DNA of 64,000 nucleotides from NCBI RefSeq assembly GCF_003573695.1, contig NC_039361.1:40841393-40905392 (forward strand). The letters are read 5' to 3'. Position numbers and translations under genes: made by a program. Under the pieces are notes generated by a model that saw nothing but the letters and a program-made list of their open reading frames with translations, did not search any database and was not told where the DNA came from. Within the stretch, counting starts at the first letter, position 1, and every line of letters starts with the position of its first letter. Source of the DNA: Papaver somniferum (Eukaryota; Streptophyta; Magnoliopsida; Ranunculales; Papaveraceae). Shown one piece after another: positions 50,648 through 62,760 of the stretch.

Positions 50648-50687
50648 TTAAATTTCTACTCGCTGATCAGAACAAAGACACAATAAT

Positions 50688-51880
50688 ATGAGTCTCCTAC
50701 AATCAGTTCAGCAACTGATGATGTTTCTGCATCTCTACTCATTACCGTGCCTTTTTCTTTTCTTATTTCTTTTTGTTCTACAAGTGTTTGTTATCCGCCG
50801 AAACTTCGGAAACCTTCATCAAATAGGATCACTACTCCAGGGCTCGTTCCATGAGTTGTCTAAAAAATACGGACCGATCATGCTCTTACATTTCGGTCCA
50901 TCACCAACTCTTGTAGTTTCATCTGCAGATATGGCAATAGAAGTCTTGAAAACCAAGATCTTGTTTTTGCAAATAGGCGTTTTAGTTTTGCTGGTAAAGC
51001 TCTTCTCTATGGATGCACTGACATTGGTTTCTCATCCTACAATGAATACTTGAGGAAGGATGTGGCCTTTTGAGTTTTTAAGCATCAAAAGAATTGAGTC
51101 TGTCAAGTTTAGCTGCTCTCTCAAATCAGTCAAATGACATAATCTGTTGGTGTACTCTTGGCAAAAAGTATGAAAATGGTGACCACAAAAGGTTTAGTGA
51201 ATTGCCACACGAGGTGACAAACCTATTGGGGGTTGTGTGTTTCGGAGATTTGAAATTTTTGGATGTTGTAACTGGAAGCTGAAAATGTTATCCCAAGAAG
51301 TGGATGCATTTCTCGATCAAGTAATAGACGAGCACCTAAGTAAGCAAGAAGGTGTTAATGTAGAAGAAGATACTTTTATAGATATTCTGCTCGCAAGCCA
51401 GACGGAGCACCTGAACCTCACAAGAAACAATGTGAAAGCCATTCTACTGGTTAGATATCTCTCTCGCTCCCCTTTTTTCTTTCGTTCTCTAATTCTCATG
51501 CTTAAATACTTGGATTCATCCTCAACAACCTTGACATGGGCGATGTCAGAACTAATCAAGAAGCCAACACTGATTAAGATGCATTATTAAAGAGACTATG
51601 CGTTTACATCCTCCTCTACCACTTTTGATTCCACGGAAAAAATAAAAGGTTATGATATCCCACCAAATACAACAGTCTTTGTTAATGCATGGGCAAATTC
51701 AGAGGGACTTGAAATTCTGGAATGTTTCGTCCAGAGAGATTTGTCGACAACCCAATTGAATACACGGGGAGCAAGGATTTTGAGTTTATGCCATTCGGGG
51801 CTTGGAGAAGAGGGTGCCCAGGCATACCATTTGGTGTTTTGGTTGTTGAGCTTGTTTTGCTAACCTCTTATTGGGAGTCC
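50688..51880 (+). pseudogene. Cytochrome P450 pseudogene (CYP71-clan-like)
   Basis: An N-terminal membrane anchor ([20 protein letters not shown]) is followed by [40 protein letters not shown] (usual start of plant A-type P450s), FSELPHEVTNLLGVVCFGD, AFLDQVIDEHLSKQEG and DTFIDILLASQTEHLNLTRN. After an intron come the oxygen-binding helix remnant (SSSTTLTWAMSELIKKP), [28 protein letters not shown] coding in shifted frame, and the heme loop [13 protein letters not shown], with the cysteine kept but Gly replaced by Trp. The proline-rich hinge is missing, the ExxR region is lost, and there are several frameshifts and stops (about 50960, 51052, 51280, 51590, 51720). It is a relic. Confidence 0.85.
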
Positions 51881-53180
51881 GGTTTTCACTAATTCGTTTG
51901 GGAATCTATCCTATAACGGAACGGAAAAAAAATTAACAAATCTATTCTTATTTAGAAAAAAACCGTTAAATTGTTAACAGCCGGAATTACACATGCGTCA
52001 ATTTTAGATTTTTAGCCTTGGGCATTTTAGGATTTGATAGCAGGCGCTTTTGGCAGGTCAGAATTGTTCCAAATTCCAATCCTTTTGGCTCGTGCGTATG
52101 TCATATTAATCAGTATCGACTATCTCCCCATGTAGGAGTATGTAGAGTTTTAATGAATTTCCTGCGTGCTAATATCATTGCATACTGCAGCATAAAATCA
52201 TCATCTAGAGGATGTCATGCAGTGCGGTTGTGTTAATTTTATGGAGCTGGAAATGAAACCTTTACAACGACGTTAAATTTTGTAGCAATAATCATTGTGA
52301 CATGGCGAACATCACTGAACATTTGGAACCTCGGGATGGAAGGAATAAGTAAGAAGATTTCATGAATGTCAGACCCACACAACAAACAATTCAGGGTAAA
52401 ACAAAATTTATCGATACAACTGAGATTTCTATATCAAACATTTCGCTCGAGTGCCGCCCAATAGGCTCTCTATAATTCGCCACGATCATGATTTGATGAA
52501 ACAAACCCAACGTCTCTGAGATTCTTTAATCATACATTTTCATCCCCAAAAACACATAAATGTAATCGATCTTCACTACATTTCACTCGGTATCTCTTGG
52601 TCTCCCCGCTTCTCTCTGCTTTCAGTTTCATTCTCTACAGATAAGACAACTCAGCCATTCTCGTATAAATCATATGGGTGAAAATGTACACGAGTAACAC
52701 CACACATGTGGTATATTAACCATCTAACGGTTTCTTTCTCTCTTTAGGATAAATTTCTTAATTTTTTGAGTTAGGGGATAGATTCCCAAACCAATTAGTG
52801 AAAACGGGACATATTCCCCCTCTTATTCTGGTTTGATTGGGAGCTTCCTGATGGTTTCGACTATGAAAACCTAGATATGACTGAAAATTTCGGTATGAAT
52901 GTCTCTAAAAAAATCCCTCTCTGCGTCATCGCTGTGCCTCATTTTACGCACTGTATTTTTCCGATGTCGTTTAATGACATGATTTATTTTCATAAGTCAT
53001 ACCATGTCAACCTATGTTGTAAAGGGCCCCTGGGCGGTCTAGGCTGGAAAAAAGGCGCCAAATCATGTGCATTTTTGTTGTTGGGCGAGGGGCCAGGCGA
53101 TATATAAAAATGACATCAATGTTTGAAATGGCAGTTGAAACAGGTGATTAACAAAAACCAGACCATTCTATTTCTGTCCC
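51881..53180. other. Intergenic region before OTP70
   Basis: No gene recognised. A GC-rich patch with GGCGCC-like words (53027-53100) may be a fragment of a small DNA transposon. The last 100 or so bases should hold the OTP70 promoter and leader. Confidence 0.4.
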
Positions 53181-54785
53181 ATGGATTCCATCCAAGTCTG
53201 CACAAACTTATTGTTCCACTCTGCCTCGTCATTTTCAATGGCAACTATCCATAATGATGTACGTTCCTTTCATCTCTGCAATTCTATCAGAGAGAGGAGA
53301 AAAAAGGAACAAAAACGGATTGATAGACGTAAAAAACAACATCTTACCATTGTGCCACCAACTCCTCTAATACACCATCAAACCCCTTATACTCAAACGA
53401 AGCATCAAGCTTTGGATGAAGTTCTCAAAGAGATTAAAAACTCCATCAAGCGCGGTATACATATCGATACCCAAATCTTTTCTTCTCTTCTTGAAACATG
53501 TTTTCAGTTAGAATCAGTTAATCATGGGATTCAGATACACCATCTTATTCCTGCGGATGTTCTGCGTAAGAGTGTTAGTTTGTCATCAAAACTTCTAAGG
53601 TTGTACGCGTCTTGTGGGCTTGTTGATAGTGCTCATCAGTTGTTTGATGAAATGCCCAAGTCTAATACGTCTGCGTTCCCTTGGAATTCTCTTATATCTG
53701 GGTATGCTGAATTGGGTCGATATGAAGATGCAATGGCTCTTTATTTTCAAATGGAGGAAGAAAATGTCGAACCTGATCAATTCACCTTTCCACGGGTGTT
53801 AAAAGCTTGTGCTGGGATTGGTTCGATTCGTATTGGCGAAGCGATTCATCGAGATGTAGTTCGGTTTGGTTTTGGTTATGATGGGTTTGTTCTGAATGCG
53901 CTTGTTGATATGTATGCTAAATGTGGTGACATTGTAAAAGCTAGAAAAATCTTTGGTAAAATCAAACAGCGAGACTCAGTATCATGGAACTCGATCTTAA
54001 CAGGTTATGTTCGTCATGGTCTTTTAGATGATGCGGTTGGGATTTTACGTGAAATGCTTCTCAATGGATTTCAGCCGGATTCAGTTACCATATCCAGTAT
54101 TCTTGCTGGGTTTCCATTATCAAAACTCGCAGGAGAAATTCATGGGTGGGTTCTTAGACGAGGATTTGAGAACAACTTATCAATTGCCAATTCTTTGATT
54201 GGTGTCTATTCTAATCAGGGGAAGTTGGACCGTGCTTGGTGGTTATTCAAGATGATGCCTGAGAAAGATGTTGTTTCATGGAATTCTATAATTACTGGTC
54301 ATCATAAATGTCAAGAAGCACTCACATATTTCCACGAGATGGAGAAGTCCGGTGTTGTGCCAGACAACATCACGTTTGTTTCATTATTATCAGCTTGTGC
54401 TCACCTTGGATTGGTTGAGGATGGGCGAATTTTGTTTGCGAAAATGAAAGACAAATATCGTATAAAAGCACAAATGGAGCATTATGCTTGCATGGTGAAC
54501 CTCCTTGGAAGAGCAGGTTTGATCGTTGAAGCTTATGATGTTATAGTGAAGGAGATGGAATTCGAGGCTGGTTCAACGGTGTGGGGAGCTTTGTTATTTG
54601 CTTGTTCTGTCCATGGTAATGCGGAAGTAGGAGAAATAGCTGCAAATAAGCTTTTTGACTTGGAACCTGATAATGCTCATAATTTTGAGCTTTTAATGAA
54701 GATTTATGGAGGTGCGGGAAGATGGGAAGAAATGGAGAAAGTTATGAGAGTAATGGTGGATAGAGGTCTGGATTCAATAGATTAA
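53181..54785 (+). CDS. OTP70: PPR protein, OTP70 orthologue (534 aa)
   Basis: A single-exon PPR protein of the PLS class with an E-type C-terminus. Repeats run from about residue 95 to 440: FSSLLETCFQLESVNHGIQI, FPWNSLISGYAELGRYEDAM, FTFPRVLKACAGIGSIRIGE, LNALVDMYAKCGDIVKARKI, SWNSILTGYVRHGLLDDAVG, YACMVNLLGRAGLIVEAYDV. The E region follows (VWGALLFACSVHGNAEVGEI through MVDRGL), with no DYW domain. It closely resembles Arabidopsis At4g25270 (OTP70), a chloroplast factor needed for splicing the rpoC1 intron. The N-terminus is basic and Ser-rich, fitting a plastid transit peptide; an alternative start is Met 20. Length fits the family (about 530 aa). No stop or frameshift. Confidence 0.88.
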   Translation: MDSIQVCTNLLFHSASSFSMATIHNDVRSFHLCNSIRERRKKEQKRIDRRKKQHLTIVPPTPLIHHQTPYTQTKHQALDEVLKEIKNSIKRGIHIDTQIFSSLLETCFQLESVNHGIQIHHLIPADVLRKSVSLSSKLLRLYASCGLVDSAHQLFDEMPKSNTSAFPWNSLISGYAELGRYEDAMALYFQMEEENVEPDQFTFPRVLKACAGIGSIRIGEAIHRDVVRFGFGYDGFVLNALVDMYAKCGDIVKARKIFGKIKQRDSVSWNSILTGYVRHGLLDDAVGILREMLLNGFQPDSVTISSILAGFPLSKLAGEIHGWVLRRGFENNLSIANSLIGVYSNQGKLDRAWWLFKMMPEKDVVSWNSIITGHHKCQEALTYFHEMEKSGVVPDNITFVSLLSACAHLGLVEDGRILFAKMKDKYRIKAQMEHYACMVNLLGRAGLIVEAYDVIVKEMEFEAGSTVWGALLFACSVHGNAEVGEIAANKLFDLEPDNAHNFELLMKIYGGAGRWEEMEKVMRVMVDRGLDSID

Positions 54786-56053
54786 ACTTACCGTCTGTCC
54801 GTTCCTTCTATTCAAAATCGAGACATGTGCGCATACTGCTGGCAAATTTTAGCATGGTTTCCTCAGATTCATCTGGTATTGAGGGTTCTTCTGCAGATAA
54901 ATTCAAGTCAGGTAGCTGAGAGCCTGAGATTCATATGGGAAATTTTAGCATGGTTTCCTCGGTACTTTGGGTCCAACAGGAATCTGAAACTGGATGATTA
55001 CTTGATTATTTCGGGACATTCTTTCTCGACTTTGGCTGTCGCGGAAGAAGATTTGATGAGATAGATACGATTTGTTGAGTTCTTTTCAGTGTTTCTTGTA
55101 AATTCTAGTGAACTTGTGAATAGGCATTTTACTGCAAGATATGCCGGTGTGTCTGTGAAATAAATCTGTGGTCTTGTATACACGAGCAAATAATTGATAT
55201 AAAGTTACAATTGAACGTCAACAACACATCAATACTGAATTTTTAGTTCCAGAAGTCACTCACTCCCTCGATATCCTGGGTAAATTAGCAAATTACAGTT
55301 CTCATTTTTGGCACTAAGTTATTACCGTAATAAACATATCGCTTTATTTACACTTGATTTTGAACTCAAGAACCCTGCCTTTGGAAGCTTATAAACATGA
55401 GAAACCTTAGCATTTACAGTTGATCAAAAAGTGCCAATTGAAGTGTAAAACTTTATGCAAAGAAACGCTTGAAGGCTGTACAGTGGCACTGACTTCGCTA
55501 AAAAAGCACAAATTTCTTCTTTCCATTTATAGACTTCAAGAATGAACAAATAGAGTATACATATGTGCCTTTCTTTACAAATCAGTTAAAGTTATAGCTT
55601 CACCGAAACTGTTAGCTGATGAAGATCTGATCCAACATGAGATACACTGTAGCCTGTTGAGTTAGTCATGTCAGAGAATACATATTTCTCAAGTTCAAAT
55701 CACTGATACAAACATAACGAACCAATCAGCTGAAAAACCATGATATACCAGCTCAGCTTCGAGTGCACAGAAACCTCCGGGAAGATATTTTTCCTTTCAC
55801 TGAAGGTCACCTACAGACGGAGCCCTAAATCAACCTTCATGTTAGTGGAGTCTGGGGTAGCACCAGTGAGGACTAACTGCATAGTACATTAGAGAGAGTC
55901 TCTTTCCCTGAGCACCATTAACCATTCTGATTTTCTGTAGAATGATGAACACTGTGGCAATGACTTGTGTAGAATTTAGGGTTCTCATCTTAATTACTAG
56001 GCATGGACACTGAACCCAATGAACACACTGATTTGAACTTGCGCAGGAAGTTG
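54786..56053. other. Spacer between OTP70 and the Ycf20-like gene (convergent)
   Basis: Holds both 3' ends. A phrase AAATTTTAGCATGGTTTCCTC occurs twice (about 54844 and 54940). The short open frame at 54825-55064 shows no similarity I recognise and is not called. Confidence 0.5.
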
Positions 56054-58228
56054 TCACAAAAATGAAGGAAAGATATCTGTTTGAAAATCAAAGAGGTCAG
56101 TTGGCCAAAATATACTGTCCATTTCATACTTAAATGCATCCAAGAAAAGACCCATCGAAAGCCCTGCCTTCCAGTAGTTAAACACTGTGATCAGACTCTT
56201 AACCTTGTCAAGCAGAGGAAAGGAAGATTTATACATGAGGGCACCGATTCCCTCCACCACAAACATAGCTAAACCAGCAGATAAAATATCCCAGTCTCCC
56301 GTTTGCCCAATCATGGTGGCAAACGCAGTTGCACAGTAAAAGCCCACCAAGAAAAAGAGTACCTTCATAGGGAATCCTTTCTTCAACTCGTTAAACCTTG
56401 CACTCAGTTTTATGCGAAAAAATTGGATAGCTTTAACCAGTCTAGTTTCACCATTGTTGTTACTTTCAGGAGGGGTATCCAATCCACCCCCATCTACACT
56501 ACTCCCTAAAGACCAGGAAATCCTCCTAAAACAATTCCAATCATATACCCGTGTTAGAGAGAATCTTCATTCCATAACAAAAAACAGATTATGCCGAAAG
56601 ATCAGCTCATCCTCATTACTGGCTGGTCACACACTAGCTATCTTTGACTGCTATGACATAAACAACTGAAAGTAGGAACTCAGTACCATGTATTCTATTT
56701 AAGGGTCTCGAACTCTCAAATGAACGTAAATAGAGAGACAAAATTTCATGATGAAAAACATAAAAGGTCTATAATTAGTACTGAGAGTCACGTTTTGCGC
56801 TCAATAAAACACCAGTAAAAGTGAAACCCCTTCATTGCCATAACAGATACCAAACAAAGACGTTACTATGAGGAGGTTATAACTTGCTCAAAAAAAAAGT
56901 GATTTAACAAGTTCTTGGTATATATATAAAATAATAATAATAAAATGATGATCATGCATGAGTACAGTCTCAATAAACAAATACATGTATCGAGAAAAAA
57001 CATATACTTGGGAATGTACAAAGTCAATCAAAGTTCCTTCGAAATGGGTAAAGACAAATTTTAATAGACGCCAAGGCGACGCGATGCATTATCCTTTGGC
57101 AAGGTGATATGCTGCCTCGAGGTGGCCTCTACATTTTGCCTCGCATTGCAAAACGGAAATGCTAGAAAATTAAGTAAATGAAAAACTAAACTCATAACTC
57201 GTCAGTCATACGAATTTAGCATATCATGATAGTCATCAACATACTTTCCATATTTCAAACCCGAAAATATACATACTAAATTAAACATAATAAGTTGATA
57301 TTATTCGCATGATACGCCCCACCTTTTTTCTCTTTAAACTTCAACAGTTGTTTTCTTAAAGTATTATTTACAGTTTTATATACAGGGTTTCATCGTACAT
57401 GCTTTAAGCCTTTAAGGAAAAGCAAACTCAAAAACCCCTCAAGGCCTATGTTTGAGCTTTTTAAGTTCAAAAGCATACGCCTCAAATCAAGCTGTTGATG
57501 CGCAAGCATCAAAGCGAAAAGAAGTTGAAGCGCAAAAGAGCAGCCTCAGGATGTATGTTTAACATTATGCAAAGAAAGTTAGATGACTTTGCACATTCTT
57601 AGGTACATGTATTTGTTTCTTCTAGATGCATGTATTTGCTTATTAAAACTATATACATGTAAGCTAATCACCCTTATACTTTGGATATACACTGACATTG
57701 TAAAATTGCTCAGCCTGTTATATAATAACCCTTGAGTTTAAGGCTATAAAGAGGTTTTACTATATCAAAATCATAAAATCAAATAGAAAATTCTCCCCTT
57801 TGGTTACAAAAAAACACACTAAGACCACAATCTTTATCCCAGACCATGTAAATGCATTTTGAACCATAGAAACTACATTTGCATGATGTGAATATTCTTG
57901 GTACACCAGCCACAGGCAAAGATGAGTCCCAAATTGAAATTTGCTAAATGATCACACACGTGGCTGTGAATAACGCATATCTTGCTTTCTTTCTTTTTTT
58001 AATTCTGAAACTTTATATGTTACTGACTTACTTGGAGCTTTTGATGAAAGAAGGTAGTGCCACACGAGCGAAGCAAAGCCGAGGGTAGAATCTCCAACTA
58101 ACATCATCAAAAGAAGTCTTACAAAGACAGGCCCAAACTGAATATCTTGATCTCTGGCAACAGGGAGATGAAAATATTGTAGTTTTTGGATAAACAGGTA
58201 AGGCCGGAAACTTTGCAGCCATAACCAT
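56054..58228 (-). CDS. Ycf20-like plastid membrane protein (222 aa)
   Basis: Two coding exons (58228-58032, 56525-56054) with GTAAGT donor and TTTTAG acceptor join in phase across a 1.5-kb intron. Exon 1 is rich in Ser, Arg and Cys (MVMAAKFPALPVYPKTTIFS...), a plausible chloroplast transit peptide. Exon 2 has the Ycf20 domain: LVKAIQFFRIKLSARFNELK, GFPMKVLFFLVGFYCATAFA (membrane segment), IGQTGDWDILSAGLAMFVVE (second segment), GALMYK, VFNYWKAGLSMGLFLDAFKY. Ycf20 is plastid-encoded in algae and nuclear in land plants; Arabidopsis members (NPQ6, NPQ7) affect photoprotective quenching. A 5' UTR intron is likely, with a leader exon near 59161-59290. GC-rich repeat fragments lie in the intron near 57060-57130 and 57390-57545. 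Confidence 0.85.
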
Positions 58229-58235
58229 GTAGGGA

Positions 58236-59600
58236 CCTGCAAGTTAAAGGTTATGTTGTACTTAATGACAATGATGCCTTAGAAAACAAAACTGAATAAC
58301 AGAGAAACAACAACCAAATGAACAGTATTCCAAGCAACACGAATCCCTTGTCAGTTTCTAAAAATATGAATTCGTTTTGGAAGACTAGGTAGAAATGTCT
58401 CAGTTGGCCTCATCAGACGGACAATTTAGTTCTGATATGATCTAGCCTACCTAGAAGAATCATGTGGTCAGGCTACTGCTGATTGCAAATTAAGATAGTT
58501 TGGCTCGTGCGCATTCTTGAATCCTAACATAAGAAACAATTCTTTATAGTATACCAGTTACCAGTATGCCTAAACACTGTTATTTTCATGAAGAACCTCA
58601 CTAACGAAGACCATTTGTTATCAAAAGATATTCGGATATCAAATTAGACCCTTTTAGAAATGGCACATTCATTACATTTTATTTAAGTGTTAAGCAACCA
58701 GAAATATGTGAGCACTGCCATAAAGGCATAAACCTAAAGTTGAACTAACCACTATTAAATTCATCCCTCTAATGTACATTCTTTATCACTCCTTAATCAG
58801 TTTCCCAAGCTGGGCAGCCAACATCAAGTCCACTATCAATGGTTGAATTAGTAGAGTGACGGAAAAACTAAGAGAAACATAATAATTCAGCTTAGTTTTT
58901 GTTAGGTGTGTGTTTTAATTGCAATTCATTACAAGCATGCCATCAAAAGTAATCAACCAAAGTGGTACTAAGCTCACTAAATCCCATTCCATAATCATAA
59001 TTAACTTACCTATAATGAAACCATTTTAAGAATTGCAAAACAAACCAAACCCTAATTATTATAAACTAAAAATCATAATTTCAATTGATGGACCATTATT
59101 AAACTGAGTCAACACACTTAGAAAACATAAATTAGGGTTTTGGGTTCAGCAATAAACTTACTTCCTCTTCCCCTTCTTCTTCTTCTTCTTCTTCTTCTTC
59201 TTCTTCTTCTTCTTCTTCTTCAGCTTGTTTTCTGGCAGCCACAGAGAAGTTGGGATGATTTTGAAGAGAGTGACAGTAAAATGAGTGTAAAAGAAAAAAG
59301 GACAAGCCTTTAATTTACAAACTTACAAGGGTGTTTCCATAAATACTTGAAAAGTAAATAAGATAAAGTTGCGCTTTTTAATGAAAAAGAAAAGTAAAGA
59401 TTCGGTGTTTAAACGTGTATAATAATAAAAATACTACCTTAAATCAAACGGCAATTTGATCTCTTTCTTTGTTTGTTTCTCTCTGAGAAAAATAAAAAAA
59501 GCTGGGCCTTTTATTTGTTATTTTATTGTGATCGATTTGGGAGTTTTTACTAATAAAGGAATCATTCATTATTTGACGGTGTTGTTGTTGAAGACTGTGA
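58236..59600 (-). promoter_or_regulatory. Leader intron, leader exon and divergent promoter region
   Basis: The acceptor TTAACTTGCAG precedes the coding exon at 58236. A matching donor (GGAA then GTAAGT) lies at about 59160, so the leader exon spans roughly 59161-59290 and contains a (CTT)n/(GAA)n run at 59173-59222. Between about 59300 and 59600 the Ycf20-like gene (minus) and the DUF641 gene (plus) diverge, so they share an AT-rich intergenic promoter. Confidence 0.5.
59173..59222. repeat. (CTT)n microsatellite in a 5' leader
   Basis: About 16 CTT units; as GAA on the transcribed minus strand they lie in the predicted leader exon of the Ycf20-like gene. Confidence 0.9.
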
Positions 59601-60670
59601 AGAAGAAGAAGAAGACTTGAAAAAGATAGAGATAGAGAAAGAAGAGAGATTGCAAAAACATGATCAAGAAGACTCATTGAACAAGAAACCCTAATTGTTG
59701 GTAGCTAAACTTTACTTTATTTTTATTTTATTTTGGGTGTTTTTTCATTTTGTAATCTCTAATACAAGAATTTGTTGGATTGTTTGATTTTTAACAGGTT
59801 AGGATTATGTTCTTTGGATACGATTCATTGCTGGGATGCAGTCAAAATAGGTGAGTAATTGATTGTAAAAATTTAATCTTTTGTATATATTTTTGGGATT
59901 TTAATTGTATTTCTAATTTTTGGGAAGTTAGGTTAGAATTGGGTACTAGAAGATGGGAGATATTTAGTTGGTTATAAATGGTGTGGGTCATGAATTTACT
60001 TATTTTGAGCTGTAGGTGAAGCAAGTTGTTAGTATGGGTTACAGATTTCGGTGTTTGTCTGGATTTTATGGGAAATATTTCCTGTCAATTTCACTATGGG
60101 TAGTGATCGTAGTAGCTCGGTGTAACAACTAGTCTACCATAAAGTCGTGAAATTAATCACATTCACACCATCGAAGAAGCCTTGACTAACAAGGTTGTAG
60201 TTGTAGACCTTTCTTTCTTTCTTTCTTTCGGTGTGTGTCAACGGTAGACCTTTACTGCGTTGAAACAACTTATCATATGATATGTTGAGAGATCTATGTG
60301 CATTGTATATTTTACAAGGAAACTGAAGAGCTTGAGAAGTAGATATTACACACCCTTCGGTTGCTTTGAGTAAGGATTCAGTTTTTTCTTATTAGGATGA
60401 GATTGAATTACTGAAACACTAAATTACTCTTTGGGGGTTAGCTTCTGGTGGGCTAGTGTGATTGCTACCAGTGAGATATTTTGGAAACCAAAATGAGAAT
60501 TTGGCAGCGAAATAACCCTTTGATAGCAATATAGAAGCTTCCATCAACTTCAGTAGTGATCCATCCTAATGTCATTTTAATCTGTAACTTTCTGGGGATT
60601 TGCAGGTTAAATTCTTTCAGTGCTTTCTCGGAGGGACACATAAGCGACTACACTTTCAGGGGTAGTAGAT
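59601..60670 (+). other. Leader exons and leader intron of the DUF641 gene
   Basis: A GAAGAAGAAG-rich start (59600-59650) is followed by a donor after CAAAATAG (GTGAGTAA at 59851) and an acceptor GATTTGCAG at 60605, 66 bases before the ATG at 60671. No other gene seen. Confidence 0.5.
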
Positions 60671-61939
60671 ATGCTACCGACAGGATCGAAAGAAACCCAA
60701 CTCCATGACAGCCACAGCCAGAAAGTTCATCCTCAACCCATGGAAGAAACCATGAATCAGAACCCAGAACCAACAGAAGCTCTGATATCTAAACTTTTCA
60801 CTAACATTTCCTCCCTGAAATCAGCCTACATCCAGCTTCAAGCTGCACACACTCCTTATGACGCTGACAAGATTGAAGCTGCCGATAAACTAGTCATTTC
60901 GGAGCTAAAGAACCTCTCTGAACTTAAGCATACTTACAGAGACAATAACCCCAAGCCTGTTTCAGTTTCTCCTCAAGATTCTCGTCTAGTCGCAGAAATC
61001 CAAGAACAACAAAGCTTGTTGAAGACTTATGAGGTCATGGTGAAGAAATTCCAGTCTCAGATTCAGACTAAAGACTCTGAGATTCACCAGTTGCAACAGC
61101 GGATCCAGGAAGCAAACCAGAAGCGGGTGAAATTGGAAAGGAAACTCAAGTTCAGAGGTGTATCGGCCAAAGAATCAGAAGACTTGGAAGACGGAAACGG
61201 ATTCTTCTCTGTAGATTTGACCCCAGATCTTTTTACATCTTTAGTAGAATCTGCTTTTAACGCTATCCATGATTTCGCTAAACCGTTGATCAACATGATG
61301 AAAGCTGCAGGCTGGGATCTGGATGCAGCAGCTCATTCGATTGAACCCACAGTCATATATGCAAAGAGGGCTCATAAGAAATATGCATTTGAATCCCACA
61401 TCTGTCAAAGAATGTTCAGTGGGTTTCAGGAAGAGAGCTTCTCAGTTAAACATGATGACGTTACGATCTCTAAAGAGAGTTTCTTCAATCAGTTCCTCGC
61501 CATGAGAAAAACGGATCCCTTGGACATCTTGAGCCAAAATCCAGACTCTATTTTCGGGAAATTCTGCAGAAGCAAGTACTTGGCTGTTTTCCCCCTAAAG
61601 ATGGAGGCGTCGTTCTTCGGGAATTTGGATCAACGGAACTATGTTCTGAGTGGTGGACATCCTAGAACACCGTTCTATGAAGCATTTCTGAAACTGGCTA
61701 AGTCGATCTGGCTTTTACACCGTATAGCTTACTCGTTCGATCCTAAAGCAAGAATTTTTCAAGTCAAGAGAGGAAGCGACTTCTCCGAAGTTTACATGGA
61801 AAGTGTGGTGAAGAACATTTTGATGGACGAGAACGATGAGAATCCAAAAGTTGGACTTATGGTTATGCCTGGTTTCTATATAGGGGGAAGTGTGATTCAA
61901 TCCCGTGTTTACCTCTCTGGAGTTAAATGCGCTGAATAG
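60671..61939 (+). CDS. DUF641 / GIL1-like protein (422 aa)
   Basis: One coding exon. The N-terminal DUF641 region (ALISKLFTNISSLKSAYIQL, then YDADKIEAADKLVISELKNL, about residues 37-90) is followed by a coiled coil (VAEIQEQQSLLKTYEVMVKK through QQRIQEANQKRVKLERKLK, about 116-165). The conserved C-terminal region has FAKPLINMMKAAGWDLDAAA, HKKYAFESHICQRMFSGFQ, SKYLAVFPLKMEASFFGNLD and FYEAFLKLAKSIWLLHRIAY, ending VMPGFYIGGSVIQSRVYL. Arabidopsis GIL1 (Gravitropic in the Light 1) acts downstream of phytochrome in hypocotyl growth, and IRKI belongs to the same family. This protein matches the family across its length; which paralogue is not certain. ATG 60671 is the first in the open frame; Met 24 is an alternative. 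Confidence 0.87.
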   Translation: MLPTGSKETQLHDSHSQKVHPQPMEETMNQNPEPTEALISKLFTNISSLKSAYIQLQAAHTPYDADKIEAADKLVISELKNLSELKHTYRDNNPKPVSVSPQDSRLVAEIQEQQSLLKTYEVMVKKFQSQIQTKDSEIHQLQQRIQEANQKRVKLERKLKFRGVSAKESEDLEDGNGFFSVDLTPDLFTSLVESAFNAIHDFAKPLINMMKAAGWDLDAAAHSIEPTVIYAKRAHKKYAFESHICQRMFSGFQEESFSVKHDDVTISKESFFNQFLAMRKTDPLDILSQNPDSIFGKFCRSKYLAVFPLKMEASFFGNLDQRNYVLSGGHPRTPFYEAFLKLAKSIWLLHRIAYSFDPKARIFQVKRGSDFSEVYMESVVKNILMDENDENPKVGLMVMPGFYIGGSVIQSRVYLSGVKCAE

Positions 61940-62403
61940 TCTCGGTGGTATACTGGTAATATATATATTTTCGTGTGTTTATTTATGTGCTAGTTTGATC
62001 TCCCTTGTATAAAAACGTTGCAGTTGTGATTTATGTGCGCGGTTAGGCAGGCAGGCAAGTTGTTATTCAAGAGTTTTCAGTAATTGTCAGATGAGAACTG
62101 AATTTAAGGTCTGAATGACTGTAATTGAGGACCTATTATAGTTGTGGAATATAAGGATAAATTAGTGGAAGACAGAAGGAAATTCAAATGTATTGATGTT
62201 ATTCAGATATTAGATTCAACTCATAGTTGTAAGCCGTAGAATTCAGTTATTGGTGTGTGAACTTTGCTTTAAACAAAAATGTTCGATTCAATTTTCAGAT
62301 CTTCCTTGGTTATGTTGATAAACTTGCAGCATGATAAGTATCTACTTGAACTAAGATAAAATGAATATGAGAAATAAAGGCAACACCTAGTTATACAATC
62401 TTT
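61940..62403. other. 3' flank of the DUF641 gene
   Basis: Contains the 3' UTR and non-coding DNA before the next element. Nothing else recognised. Confidence 0.5.
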
Positions 62404-62760
62404 GAACCCTATTATTGGGGCTGTAGGGGGCTAGCAGGGCTTAAATTACTAATTGGAACCAAAATGTTATAGGGGGAGACCAAATTTATGTAAAAATTCA
62501 AAAATATCCTCAATCATTTTAATTTATTACCCTTTTACCCTTCCATTAACTAACTAATCTAATAAAGAAAAACGGAAAAATCATTAAAAGAAAAAAAAGT
62601 GAAAGCATTAAAACAAAATCGTCCTCCCCTTCTCCTTTATTTCTTCTTCTCATATTCCCCCCTTTCTTTTATTTTTCTTCTTCTTCCCTTCTTCGTTTTT
62701 CAACGATTAATCGTCGATTCAAAAAAAAATCGTCATCGATTAAATTCATTGTATAAAACC

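Noticed and set aside
53027..53100. GGCGCC-like GC-rich patch, with similar words at 57060-57130 and 57390-57545
   Set aside because: Could be fragments of a small DNA transposon, but no paired ends or target duplications could be matched.
54825..55064. Open frame after OTP70
   Set aside because: Contains a duplicated non-coding phrase and no PPR or DYW motif; treated as 3' flank.
57952..58242. Minus-strand frame of 96 codons with a hydrophobic centre
   Set aside because: Frame-shifted shadow of the Ycf20-like first exon, whose other frame gives a transit peptide that splices in phase to exon 2.
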